Origin: Actinopolymorpha cephalotaxi
Lineage (GTDB): Bacteria > Actinomycetota > Actinomycetes > Propionibacteriales > Actinopolymorphaceae
Reading direction: 5' to 3'
DNA: 64,000 nt
Assembly: GCF_013408535.1 (NCBI RefSeq)
Contig: NZ_JACBZA010000001.1
Location: 310,001 to 374,000 of the forward strand
The translations under genes were made by a program, and so were the position numbers. The notes under the pieces were generated by a model. That model searched no databases, was not told the DNA's origin, and saw only the letters and a program-made list of their open reading frames with translations. Positions 8,082 through 16,579 of this stretch are shown here, one piece after another (within the stretch, counting starts at the first letter, position 1; each line of letters opens with the position of its first letter).

Positions 8082-8933
8082 ATGGCGCTTCCGGCGGACA
8101 CGCACGTGCACAGCGAGTACTCCTGGGACACCGGCGGTCCGGACTCGGCGGCGGCCGGGACCATGGAGCGGACCTGTCAACGGGCAGTGCAGATAGGGCT
8201 TCCGGCGGTCGTGTTCACCGAGCACCTGGACTTCGTGGGCTGGGTGGCCGACCCCGGGGACGAGGTCGACCACGTGCGGAAACTCATCGATCCGGACGGG
8301 ATGCTGGTCCCTCCGCCACTGGACGTCGACGGCTACCTCGAGTCCGTCGAGCGCTGCCGGAACGGATTTCCCGGCCTGCAGATCCTCACCGGGGTGGAGT
8401 TCGGGCAACCGCACCTGGACGAGGAGGCGGCCGCGCGGGTGCTGGACGTGTCGAAGCTGGATCGTGTCAACGGCTCCTTGCACACGCTGGTCGTCGACGG
8501 CCATCGGCACGAGCCGTCCACCCTGTATCGCAGGTGGCCGGCGGACAAGGTGATTTGGGAGTACGTCGCCGAGGTGCCTCGCATGGTCGGCGGTTCGGAC
8601 ACGTTCGAGGTGCTCACCCACATCGACTACGCCGTTCGCTACTGGCCTGTGCAGGAGGCGGGACCGTTCGACCCGAGGCGGTTCGAGGACGGCTTCCGGC
8701 AGGCGATGCGGGCGCTGGCCGACAGCGGGCGTGCGCTGGAGATGAACGTCGGTGGCCCGCTGCGTCCGTGGATTCCGCAGTGGTGGAGTGAGGAGGGCGG
8801 ACAGGCAATCACCTTCGGCAGTGACGCACACGAGCCCCGCGCACTCGCGAACAACTTCCCCGAGGCCATGGCCATGGTCGAGCACTTCGGCTTCCGCCCG
8901 GGCCGCCGGCCGGCGGACTTCTGGACCCGGTGA
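8082..8933 (+). CDS. PHP-domain phosphoesterase (histidinol-phosphatase-like)
   Basis: 283 residues of the PHP superfamily, metal-dependent phosphoesterases. The N-terminal metal-binding motif is DTHVHSEYSWD (His8, His10). Later metal motifs are FTEHLDF, GVEFGQPHLDEE, NGSLHTL and the C-terminal FGSDAHEP. This resembles HisK-type histidinol-phosphate phosphatase, but it lies outside any his operon, so the substrate is open. ATG 8082 is used; an AATAGT -10-like box ends five bases upstream, suggesting a leaderless message. Its stop overlaps the next start (GTGA). Confidence 0.85.
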   Translation: MALPADTHVHSEYSWDTGGPDSAAAGTMERTCQRAVQIGLPAVVFTEHLDFVGWVADPGDEVDHVRKLIDPDGMLVPPPLDVDGYLESVERCRNGFPGLQILTGVEFGQPHLDEEAAARVLDVSKLDRVNGSLHTLVVDGHRHEPSTLYRRWPADKVIWEYVAEVPRMVGGSDTFEVLTHIDYAVRYWPVQEAGPFDPRRFEDGFRQAMRALADSGRALEMNVGGPLRPWIPQWWSEEGGQAITFGSDAHEPRALANNFPEAMAMVEHFGFRPGRRPADFWTR

Positions 8934-9487
8934 CCATGGCGGAGGAGTCCGCGAGGATCGAGCTCAGCCTGGCCGAGCTTCGGGAGGTCGCCGGTTACGC
9001 GGCGGCGTGCGCACTGCCCGCGTTGGCGATCTTCGAACCTGCACGACCGGATGACCAACGACCTCGTGATGCGATCGAGGCGGCACAGGCGTTCGCGGAC
9101 GGGGCCGAACGCACCAAGGTGCTGCGTGACAACGCCTGGGCGGCCCAGCGTGCGGCCACGGAGGCGCGGGACGCGGGACAGGCCGCGGCGAGTGAAGCCG
9201 CACGCGCGGCGCTCGCCGCGGCAGGTGCGGCGTACCTCCACCCGTTGGCGAAGGCCACGCAGATCAAGCACATTCTCGGATCCGCCGCCCATGCCGCTCG
9301 CGCGTTCGAGCTGTCGGCCGGAGACGCTCCCGCTGTCGGAGCCGACCACCTCGCACAGGCTCGGTCTCTCGCAAGCCCCGCCGTGGTGGACGTACTGCGG
9401 CGTTATCCGCCTGCTCCGCGAGGCGGCGGCCGGGTCGGTGAGCTGATCCGTGAGCTGGATGCGGAACTCCGCGCAAGCCACGGTTGA
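8930..9487 (+). CDS. Imm-5-like domain protein (often mis-annotated as exonuclease SbcC)
   Basis: 185 residues, nearly all helical and Ala-rich. It begins with an ELREVAGYAAACALPALAIFE segment and ends with AAYLHPLAKATQIKHILG followed by AARAFEL, the signature of actinobacterial Imm-5-like proteins named after polymorphic-toxin immunity proteins. There is no toxin gene next to it. It is translationally coupled to the PHP gene by a GTGA overlap; an in-frame ATG lies at 8936. Function unknown. Confidence 0.75.
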   Translation: MTMAEESARIELSLAELREVAGYAAACALPALAIFEPARPDDQRPRDAIEAAQAFADGAERTKVLRDNAWAAQRAATEARDAGQAAASEAARAALAAAGAAYLHPLAKATQIKHILGSAAHAARAFELSAGDAPAVGADHLAQARSLASPAVVDVLRRYPPAPRGGGRVGELIRELDAELRASHG

Positions 9488-9496
9488 CGCCGCACC

Positions 9497-10447
9497 TCAG
9501 CCGCGCCGGTCCCACCAGTCGAGCACTCGGGACGCCCGCAGCGTGTTCCATCTGCTCGGCCGGCCGTCGCCGCCCTCGAACCGGAAGTGCACCGCCCCGG
9601 GGTGGGTGTTCTCCAGCAGCCAGGTGCCGTCGTCCCGGCGCTTGGACCGTACGACCTCGATCGCCTCACCGAGCCGCGGATCCCTGACGCCGGCCGCGCG
9701 GAAGTATTCCAGCCCGCGCAGGACGTCGTAGTGCCACCTGGTCGGGAACGAGAACGTCAGCCAGGCATCGTCGGCCACCTCGCCCGTGCTCCTACGGCGG
9801 AACAGCGAGCGGTCGAGCAGGTACTCCTCACCGCCGCGGCGCGCGGCCCTCGTCTCCGGCGTACCGCCGCGCGCTCGTTCGTACTCCAGCAGTCCCTCGA
9901 GCACGCAGATCGTGGAGTGGAACGACGAGACCGTGGCGCCGTTCTCGGTCCAGCAATTCCATCCGCCGTCGGCGAGCTGGTCTGCCAGCAGGCGCGCGAC
10001 GACCTTGCTCACGTCGGCGCCGAAGTAGGCGCCGAGGGTGACCGTGCGGCCGTTGATGCAGGGCTCCACCTCGCCGTCGAAGAACGGCGCGCCGTCGTAC
10101 TCCCAGCGGCAGTTCGCGGCGACCTGCGAGGTCATTTCGCGGGCGGCCTCGGTGGTCGGGTCCAGGCCGAAGTCGTACAGCTCCATCATGGCCGGCAGTG
10201 TCGATGTCCACGGTTGGCTGCCTTCCGCCGGCGGGCCGCCACGACCAGGGAAGCATGCGCCGCCCATCCACTGGCCGTCCGGGTCGCGGGCGGCCAGCAG
10301 TTGGGCGCCCCAGCCCTCGCTCGCCACCCGGGCACGTTCCGCGGCCACGGCGCCGTCAGGCGCATCCGTGAGATCCCGCATGACCTGCCAGCGGATCGCG
10401 GGGTCGGAGTCGAGCAGCCAGTCGATCGGCGGAGTTCTCTCGTTCAT
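9497..10447 (-). CDS. Squalene-cyclase/prenyltransferase-like alpha-barrel protein, hypothetical
   Basis: About 316 residues with repeating helix pairs and QW-like motifs such as QLADGGWNCW, RRDDGTWLLE and DGQWMGG, typical of the alpha/alpha toroid of terpene cyclases and prenyltransferases. The DXDD acid motif of squalene cyclases is not seen, so a cyclase reaction is doubtful. No signal peptide. The stop lies 10 bp from the convergent Imm-5-like gene. ATG 10447 (MNERTPP) is preferred; upstream codons in frame lack conserved character. Confidence 0.75.
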   Translation of the reverse strand: MNERTPPIDWLLDSDPAIRWQVMRDLTDAPDGAVAAERARVASEGWGAQLLAARDPDGQWMGGACFPGRGGPPAEGSQPWTSTLPAMMELYDFGLDPTTEAAREMTSQVAANCRWEYDGAPFFDGEVEPCINGRTVTLGAYFGADVSKVVARLLADQLADGGWNCWTENGATVSSFHSTICVLEGLLEYERARGGTPETRAARRGGEEYLLDRSLFRRRSTGEVADDAWLTFSFPTRWHYDVLRGLEYFRAAGVRDPRLGEAIEVVRSKRRDDGTWLLENTHPGAVHFRFEGGDGRPSRWNTLRASRVLDWWDRRG

Positions 10448-10502
10448 GCCGGACAAAGTAGTGCCGGTCCCGGACGTCGTCCTGCCGGAATCGAGACGGT
10501 CG

Positions 10503-11549
10503 TCAGTCCCCGACATCTCGCAGTGAGGTGGGGGAGAGGAACGGCCGGAGCAGGCCGCCGTCGCCGACGTCCGGTGTCCGCCGCGCGATCCCGGCCAGCA
10601 GGTCGGCCACCTGAACCCGCGGGTCGTCCCGGGAGTCCACGCTCACCAGACCGGCCAGCGGTGAAGTCCTGGCCGACAGTGCCACGGCTTCCTCGTCGTC
10701 GTCTGCCGGGTGATCGCCGCCGTACGCGAGCATCAGCTGCAGACGCCGCAATCGGCCCGCCGTCAGGGCACTCTGCTCGTCGTGGATCACCAGCACCCGC
10801 CGCCGGCCGCCGCTCCAGAAAAGCACCGTCTCGGCCAGCGCCGGCAGCATCGGCTCCAGCGGCGGTGGGATCGAGCGGTCGTCGCGGGCCAGCCGGGCCA
10901 GGATCTCCTCCACCCGCGTACGGGTGAGCCCGTCGAGAACCGCATCGGCCTGCGCGCCGAGCCCGGCTGCGGCGAGTGAGTCGCGCGCGGAGAAGAAGCG
11001 TTCCAGGGCGCCGCGATCCGGTTGGTGCCGTCTTTTCGTACGGACGAGCCTGACGAAGGCGGCGAGGAAGTTGCCCCAGTCGCGACCGCCCCGCCGTCCC
11101 GCCCGGTAGAGGGCGAGGGCGGCCGGGCGGTGCGCCTGGCTCAGCCGCGTACCCGCCGCGTAGGTGGGCTCGACCAGGAACAGGTCGACGATGCGGGTGA
11201 CGAGGAAGTACTCCTTGTCGACCAGGAGGACGTGCGCCCGGCCGCTCAGCTCCGTCAGCAACCACTCCAGCGCCTCACCCGAACGAGGGCTGCGCAGGAA
11301 CCTCCCGGACTTGAACTCGTTGAGTGACCATCTGGATCCGGATCGCAGTACGCCAAGGAGATCGCCCGCCTCGCCGACGCTCAGGTCGACGCTGGCGTGG
11401 GTGAACAGCGGGGTGACCGTGTCCAGCAGGTTGGTGCCGGAGAACCCGGACTCGTCGCAGGCGATCTCCACGACGGCGCCGCCGGCCCCTTCGGCCGGCG
11501 GGAGCCCGCCCTGTGGGGGGAGCCGCTGGTCCTTCAGCACGTGGACCAT
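10503..11549 (-). CDS. DUF3800-like protein
   Basis: About 348 residues. Three spaced acidic motifs stand out: CDESGFSGTNLLD at the N-terminus, VLVIHDEQSAL in the second half, and VDSRDDPRVQVADLLAG near the C-terminus. This DES...HDE...D...QxADLxAG layout is that of DUF3800 proteins, thought to have an RNase H-like nuclease core, though activity is not proven. Many DUF3800 genes lie in mobile or defence regions; here it is divergent from the TetR-MMPL operon. ATG 11549 begins MVHVLKDQ; a start a few codons later is possible. Confidence 0.75.
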   Translation of the reverse strand: MVHVLKDQRLPPQGGLPPAEGAGGAVVEIACDESGFSGTNLLDTVTPLFTHASVDLSVGEAGDLLGVLRSGSRWSLNEFKSGRFLRSPRSGEALEWLLTELSGRAHVLLVDKEYFLVTRIVDLFLVEPTYAAGTRLSQAHRPAALALYRAGRRGGRDWGNFLAAFVRLVRTKRRHQPDRGALERFFSARDSLAAAGLGAQADAVLDGLTRTRVEEILARLARDDRSIPPPLEPMLPALAETVLFWSGGRRRVLVIHDEQSALTAGRLRRLQLMLAYGGDHPADDDEEAVALSARTSPLAGLVSVDSRDDPRVQVADLLAGIARRTPDVGDGGLLRPFLSPTSLRDVGD

Positions 11550-11599
11550 GGTCGCCTGCCCGGGCGCTTCGCACCATCGAATTGGCCCCGCGCTCTGAT

Positions 11600-11622
11600 C
11601 AATTTGCACCAAGTGCAAGTTG
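11600..11622. promoter_or_regulatory. TetR-type operator upstream of TetR-MMPL operon
   Basis: The arms CAATTTGCAC and GTGCAAGTTG, three bases apart, are complementary at nine of ten positions. The site ends 17 bases before the TetR start codon, and the surrounding sequence (TTGATCAATTTG...GATGATTACC) is AT-richer than the window. This is typical of autoregulated TetR/AcrR operators. Confidence 0.75.
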
Positions 11623-11639
11623 ATGATTACCGTGGCGCC

Positions 11640-12308
11640 ATGACCGGGACCAGGGTGGACGGACGCAGCGTCCTGCGAGAGCAGCGCCGCGACGCGATCC
11701 TCGCCTCGACCCGAGAGCTGGCGATGACGAGCGGTCCCGGCGGATTCACCGTCGATGAGGTCGCGGCCTCGGCCGGAGTGTCGCGGCGCACCGTCTTCAA
11801 CCACTTCCCGACGTTCGAGGGCCTGCTCGTGGCCGTGTGTGAGCAGGTGCTTGCCCAGGTCGCCGACCAGTTGCTGCGCGCCATCGACGCGAACCTCGCG
11901 AGCCTGCCCGTGGACTCGGCCCGGCACGTCGCCGCCCTCGACGGGCTGTGCGCGGCGTTGCGCGACACGGACCTGCCGACCGCGATGACCACCATCGTCG
12001 GCATCGTCGGCGAGGACCACGACGAACAACCGCGCGGGCAGGCGATTTCCCAGGCCGCCCTGGACCACGTCGGTCAGCGGCTCGTCTCGCAGGTGCAGGC
12101 CCATGTCCCCGACATCGACGCGGTGGTGCTGGGCCTGACGGTGGCGTTCCTCATGAACGGCATCGGCGTCATCGCCCGCCGATGGGTCCAGGAGTACGCG
12201 GCCAAGGTGACGCCGGCGTCCCGGCGGGCGTGGCGCGGTTACATGACGCGCCTGACCGACCAGCTCGCCGGTGGATACCGGGACTCGATTCAGCGCGGCC
12301 CTCGGTGA
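11640..12308 (+). CDS. TetR/AcrR-family transcriptional regulator
   Basis: 222 residues. The N-terminal helix-turn-helix is about residues 22-70, with FTVDEVAASAGVSRRTVFNHF as the recognition element. The C-terminal ligand domain is divergent, as usual. It is followed 58 bp later, in the same direction, by an MMPL exporter, and preceded by an inverted repeat close to its start, so autoregulation and control of the exporter are likely. The inducing ligand is unknown. Confidence 0.9.
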   Translation: MTGTRVDGRSVLREQRRDAILASTRELAMTSGPGGFTVDEVAASAGVSRRTVFNHFPTFEGLLVAVCEQVLAQVADQLLRAIDANLASLPVDSARHVAALDGLCAALRDTDLPTAMTTIVGIVGEDHDEQPRGQAISQAALDHVGQRLVSQVQAHVPDIDAVVLGLTVAFLMNGIGVIARRWVQEYAAKVTPASRRAWRGYMTRLTDQLAGGYRDSIQRGPR

Positions 12309-12366
12309 CCCCCGCCCGAAGCCGGCCCGCGTACATGCTCCATCGAAAGGAACCGAAAGCAGCGCC

Positions 12367-14940
12367 ATGGCTGAGCTCCTCTATCGCGTAGGGCGATTCG
12401 CCGCGCGGTGCCACTGGAGCGTGGTCGGAATCTGGGCGGCCGTGATGCTGCTCGGACTCGGGACGTTCGCGGCGTTCTCGGGCACCATCTCCTCGGCCAT
12501 CTCCATTCCGGGTACGCCGACCGGCAAGGTCACCGACCAGCTCGCCCGCGACTTCAAGGGTGCAAGTGGAGGCTCCGGAAGCGTGGCGTTCACGACCGTC
12601 GACGGCAGGGCGTTCAGCCGGGAACAGCGAAACGGCATCGCCGGCCTCCTCGAGCGGATCTCCCGCGTCGACGGGGTGCGAGGCGTCACCAATCCCTTCG
12701 ACACCCAGGCGCAGCTCGACAGCGGCAAGGCCGAACTCGCCACCGGCACCCGGAAACTCACGCAGGGAAAGGACGCGCTCGCCAAGGGCCTGGAGCAGCT
12801 GAAGGCGGCGCAACGGCAGCTTGACGCGCAGCGTGAGCAGGCAGCGGGCAAGGGAACGCCGGACAAGGTGAAGCAGCGGCTGGCCGCCGAGCAGGAGAAG
12901 CTCGACCAGAACAAGCGGCAGCTCCAGCAGCAGAGCGCCAAGCTCGACGGGCAGGCCGCGGGGCTGCAGTCCGCGACCCAGGTCGCGGAACTCTCCTCGG
13001 GATTCCGGTTCGTCTCCAAGGATCGTGCTGCCGCGGTCGGGACCGTGAGCTTCGAGCAACCCACCACCGAGGTGCCGGCCGAGGTCAAGACGGAGATCGA
13101 GGACCTCGTCGACGCCGCCGGCATCACGGGCACCAAGGCCCTGCTGTCACAGGACATTTCCCAGGCCGTGCCCTCCGTGCTCGGGCCCGGGGAGGTTGCC
13201 GGCGTCATCGTCGCCGCGATCGTGCTGGTCCTCATGCTGGGTACCGCCATCGGTGCCGTGCTGCCACTGGCCAGCGCGATCCTCGGGGTGGGGGTCGCCA
13301 CCCTCGCCGCGATGTCGTTCTCCGGGCTGGTCGACTTCCAGTCCGTCACCCCCGTGCTGGGCGTGATGCTCGGACTCGCGGTCGGCATCGACTACTCCCT
13401 GTTCATCCTCAACCGGCATCGCAACCAGCTCCGGCAGGGCATGGACCTGCACGAGTCCATCGGCCTGGCCAACGGCACCTCCGGCAACGCCGTCGTCTTC
13501 GCCGGCGCCACTGTCGTCGTGGCCCTGCTGGCGCTGAACATCACCGGCATCCCGTTCCTGGGGTTGATGGGCACCGTCGGCGCCGGTGCGGTGCTCGTCG
13601 CCATCCTCGTCGCCACGACCTTCACCCCCGCCGTACTCTCCCTGGTCGGCATGCGCGTGCTGCGTAAGAGGGAACGCGCCGCACTCCGGCCGGGCGCGGC
13701 GTCGACGAGCCGGCGGAACCCGAACGTCGACGCGAAGGGACCCAGACATCGCCGCGCCGACGGCACCCACTCCGGCGCGGACCGGCCGATGAGCACTCGT
13801 CGTGCGATCCTCGCAGTGGTGATCGGCATCGGTGCCCTGGCCGTCGTCGCGCTACCCGCCCTGCAGATGCGGCTCGGGCTTCCGGACGGGGCCAGCCAGC
13901 CCGAGGACTCCCAGGCGTACCAGGCGTACGAGGTCCAGGCGAAGAAGTTCGGCGACGGCTTCAATGGCCCTCTGCTCGTCGTGGCCAACCTTCCCCACGC
14001 TGTCGACGAGACGACCCGGACGGCCGAACAGGCCACGGTCGGGAAGGCCATCCAAGACAAGGGCGACGTGCGGGCGGTCGTGCCGATCGGTGTGTCCGAC
14101 GACGGCACCGAACTCGCCTTCCAGGTCATCCCCACCGGCGGGCCCAACAGCGAGTCCACCGCCGACCTGGTGCAGGGACTGCGAGAGCTTCGACCGGACA
14201 CCGCTCAGGGCGGCAGCGCCACGCTCGGGGTCGCCGGGAACGCCAGCGCCAACATCGACGTGTCGCAGAAGCTCTCCGACGCCCTGCCGGTCTACCTCGT
14301 GCTGGTGGTCGGGCTGTCGTTCCTGATCCTCATCCTGGTCTTCCGCTCGCTGCTCGTTCCCCTGACCGCGACGATCGGATTCGTTCTCTCGCTGCTGGGC
14401 GCCTTCGGCGGAATCACCGCGATCTTCCAGCTGGGCTGGGTTTCCAGCCTGTTCGGCGTCCACTCGCCAGGTCCGATCCTGAGCTTCCTGCCCATCATCC
14501 AGACCGGCATCCTGTTCGGCCTGGCGATGGACTACCAGCTCTTCCTCGTGTCCGGGATGCGGGAGGCCTACGCCCACGGCGCCCCGGCCAAGGTTGCCGT
14601 ACGACGCGGCCTGCACGCCGGGCGCAGCGTGGTCACCGCGGCGGCCATCATCATGATCTCGGTGTTCGCGGGCTTCATCTTCTCCCACGACACCACCATC
14701 AAGCCGATCGGCTTCGGTCTCGCGTTCGGCGTCCTCCTGGATGCCTTCGTGGTAAGGATGCTGATCATCCCCGCCGCCATGCATCTCATCGGTGACAAGG
14801 CCTGGTGGATCCCGCGCTGGCTGGACCGCATCCTGCCCGACGTCGACGTCGAGGGTGCGAAGCTCGAACGCACGCACCCGGTCTCACACCACCCGGCCGA
14901 CGTCGTCCCGGCGCCGGCCCCGACGAACACGAGCACGTGA
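12367..14940 (+). CDS. MMPL/RND-family exporter
   Basis: 857-residue membrane transporter with the two-fold MMPL arrangement: one helix, a large extracytoplasmic domain, then five to six helices, repeated once. The first extracytoplasmic domain holds a long charged coiled coil (about residues 115-230, rich in Leu/Lys/Gln/Glu). The second half repeats with GLAMDYQLFLVSGMREAY, matching the GLAVGIDYSLFILNRHR of the first half; both contain the proton-relay Asp/Tyr pair. A polar linker of about 45 residues joins the halves. Relatives export lipids, siderophores or drugs. An AAAGGAA site precedes ATG 12367. It likely forms an operon with the upstream TetR gene. Confidence 0.92.
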   Translation: MAELLYRVGRFAARCHWSVVGIWAAVMLLGLGTFAAFSGTISSAISIPGTPTGKVTDQLARDFKGASGGSGSVAFTTVDGRAFSREQRNGIAGLLERISRVDGVRGVTNPFDTQAQLDSGKAELATGTRKLTQGKDALAKGLEQLKAAQRQLDAQREQAAGKGTPDKVKQRLAAEQEKLDQNKRQLQQQSAKLDGQAAGLQSATQVAELSSGFRFVSKDRAAAVGTVSFEQPTTEVPAEVKTEIEDLVDAAGITGTKALLSQDISQAVPSVLGPGEVAGVIVAAIVLVLMLGTAIGAVLPLASAILGVGVATLAAMSFSGLVDFQSVTPVLGVMLGLAVGIDYSLFILNRHRNQLRQGMDLHESIGLANGTSGNAVVFAGATVVVALLALNITGIPFLGLMGTVGAGAVLVAILVATTFTPAVLSLVGMRVLRKRERAALRPGAASTSRRNPNVDAKGPRHRRADGTHSGADRPMSTRRAILAVVIGIGALAVVALPALQMRLGLPDGASQPEDSQAYQAYEVQAKKFGDGFNGPLLVVANLPHAVDETTRTAEQATVGKAIQDKGDVRAVVPIGVSDDGTELAFQVIPTGGPNSESTADLVQGLRELRPDTAQGGSATLGVAGNASANIDVSQKLSDALPVYLVLVVGLSFLILILVFRSLLVPLTATIGFVLSLLGAFGGITAIFQLGWVSSLFGVHSPGPILSFLPIIQTGILFGLAMDYQLFLVSGMREAYAHGAPAKVAVRRGLHAGRSVVTAAAIIMISVFAGFIFSHDTTIKPIGFGLAFGVLLDAFVVRMLIIPAAMHLIGDKAWWIPRWLDRILPDVDVEGAKLERTHPVSHHPADVVPAPAPTNTST

Positions 14941-14987
14941 CGCCGAGGCGACCCTAGGATCGATCCCGTGCACTAAGATCACCGGCC

Positions 14988-15566
14988 ATGGTCGAGCCGC
15001 GTCGCCCGGAGTATGTCCTCATCGGCCCTGTCTGTGCGGGGAAAACAACCCTTGGTGCACGACTTGCCGAGCGGCTCGGGGTTGAGCACGTCCAGCTCGA
15101 CTCCATCGCCAACGACTACTACCGCATCGCTCCTGGCTGGGACGCGGACACGTACAACGCACTGATGGCCGACTCGTTCGTCGCTGCCTACCGCCATTTT
15201 GAGCCGGCCCTGGCATTCGCGGTCGAATCCGTGGTTCGTGACCACCACGACTGCATCTTCGATCTCGGTGCCGGACACACCTCGTTCCTCGACCGCCGAC
15301 TGCATGAACGTGTCGTGAGCGCCCTCAGCCCCTTTTCGAACGTCGTTCTGCTACTGCCCTCGGCGGACACGATGACATCCGTACGTACATTGTGGGAACG
15401 GTGTCGACAACGTGGCCACACCTGGATCCACGACGGCGTCGACTTCATCGAGCACTGGGTCACCGACGACCAGAACCGACGGCTGGCCGACCGCGTCCTC
15501 TTCACCGAGGATCGGGATCCTGACGCGCTCGTGGAGGAGATTCTCCTAGGGGAATCGACGTCATGA
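14988..15566 (+). CDS. P-loop kinase-like protein (copy A, intact)
   Basis: 192 residues with a Walker A motif G13-PVCAG-K19-T20, followed by VQLDSIANDYYR; adenylate/shikimate-kinase-like fold. A switch segment CIFDLGAGHTSF acts as the likely Walker B region, and the strand VVLLLPSAD precedes RTLWERCRQRG. The substrate is unknown. A second, frameshifted copy lies at 24159-24674. In both copies an ATGA overlap leads into a phosphotransferase gene; here that partner survives only as about 28 codons. TAGGAT at 14954-14959 could be a -10 box. Confidence 0.8.
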   Translation: MVEPRRPEYVLIGPVCAGKTTLGARLAERLGVEHVQLDSIANDYYRIAPGWDADTYNALMADSFVAAYRHFEPALAFAVESVVRDHHDCIFDLGAGHTSFLDRRLHERVVSALSPFSNVVLLLPSADTMTSVRTLWERCRQRGHTWIHDGVDFIEHWVTDDQNRRLADRVLFTEDRDPDALVEEILLGESTS

Positions 15567-15645
15567 CGGCATCGCTCGGTGAGCAATGGCGGTCGTTCCT
15601 CCATCGCCGAGGTCTCGGCGGCGCGAACTGGTGGGCGCAGCCCTG
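15563..15645 (+). pseudogene. 5' stump of phosphotransferase gene (copy A)
   Basis: Starting at an ATG that overlaps the preceding stop (ATGA), the first 25-28 codons (MTASLGEQWRSFLHRRGL...ANW) match the start of the intact phosphotransferase at 24671 (MTGSLGRQWSPFLHRRGL...ANW). Similarity ends near 15645 and no kinase motifs follow, so the gene was truncated by deletion or insertion. Confidence 0.8.
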
Positions 15646-15962
15646 GACTACCCCGGGGGTGGACGACGATTCTTCCGCGGAAGAATCGCCGTGGCCGAGT
15701 CGGCGGACTACCTCGCTCAGTGAGAAAGCTCCGGGTCGTCAGGGCCACCGCCAGTCTTCACGCTCGCGGATCGGGCCGGCCTCCTCTCGGCAAGCGTGAA
15801 AACACAGGGTGGGCACGGCCACCGCAGGTCTTCACGCTTCGCCGCGAGTCCCGAGGTCCGGCGGCTGCGCCATGGCCAGGGCCGACGCAGGACAACTGGC
15901 GTCGGCGAGCGTGTGTGAGTGAGCGTCGTCCTGCTCGGTAGGGTCGCCGCGAGGTGATGGGG
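15646..15962. other. Non-coding scar between truncated phosphotransferase and DinB gene
   Basis: About 315 bp without a convincing gene. It contains a perfect 22-bp palindrome (15667-15688) and three copies of TTCACGCT in alternating orientation: 15757-15764, the complement within 15792-15800 (AAGCGTGAA), and 15831-15839. GGCCACCGC precedes the first and third copies, so a segment of about 26 bp is imperfectly repeated. Confidence 0.6.
15667..15688. repeat. Perfect 22-bp palindrome
   Basis: The left half is CGATTCTTCCG and the right half CGGAAGAATCG, perfectly self-complementary with no spacer. It is AT-richer than its surroundings. It could be an operator or a target/scar of a rearrangement; no adjacent regulator is intact. 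Confidence 0.7.
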
Positions 15963-16562
15963 ATGACCGATCTCAAAGCGGTGCTACTCGCGGACCTACG
16001 CCGCCGTCGTGAAGTGATGCTCGCGAAGCTGGACGGGTTGTCGGAGTACGACCGGCGTCGCCCGCTGACCCCGACGGGCACGAACCTGCTCGGTCTGGTC
16101 AAGCACCTGGCTGGTTGTGAGTACGGCCACTTCGGCGACGCGTTCGGACGGTGTGCGTACGAACGACCGTCCTGGTTCCGAGACGACCCCTACACCGAGA
16201 TCGACATGTGGGCGACCCCCGACGAGTCGAGTGACTACATCACCGGCACCTACCGCCAGGCCTGTGCTCACTCCGACGCCACGATCGCCGATCTTGAACT
16301 GGACCGTCCCGGTCACGTCGCGCACTGGGCGGAAGGTCACCGCGAGACGACGCTCGGAGTGCTCCTGGTCGGGATGGTCGGTGAGACCGCGCAGCACGCC
16401 GGGCACGCCGACATCATCCGCGAACTCATCGACGGCCGAATCGGGGACGACGGATCCGTCGCTGCAGATTCGACGTACTGGCGTGACCAGCTTGGCGAAG
16501 CTCAAGCGGTCGCCGACCACTTCCGCGCCGCAGGTGAAGCCGGGACAACCCGACCCTCGTGA
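15963..16562 (+). CDS. DinB-family (DUF664) protein
   Basis: About 199 residues, a four-helix DinB-fold protein. It has the helix-1 segment LLADLRRRREVMLAKLDGLSE, then GLVKHLAGCEYGHFGDAFGR and the third metal-ligand helix VGETAQHAGHADIIRELIDG. The His residues in KHLAG and QHAGH are the expected metal ligands (as in YfiT/DinB and mycothiol-dependent enzymes). Function unknown. ATG 15963 is favoured with GAGGTG at 15951-15956; ATG 15957 is an alternative. It converges on a peptidase E-like gene 18 bp away. Confidence 0.88.
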   Translation: MTDLKAVLLADLRRRREVMLAKLDGLSEYDRRRPLTPTGTNLLGLVKHLAGCEYGHFGDAFGRCAYERPSWFRDDPYTEIDMWATPDESSDYITGTYRQACAHSDATIADLELDRPGHVAHWAEGHRETTLGVLLVGMVGETAQHAGHADIIRELIDGRIGDDGSVAADSTYWRDQLGEAQAVADHFRAAGEAGTTRPS

Positions 16563-16579
16563 GGTCCCCTCTGCGGCTG

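Noticed and set aside
8930-9487. Exonuclease SbcC
   Set aside because: This is a common database misnomer; the protein is 185 residues, lacks Walker motifs and matches the Imm-5-like pattern.
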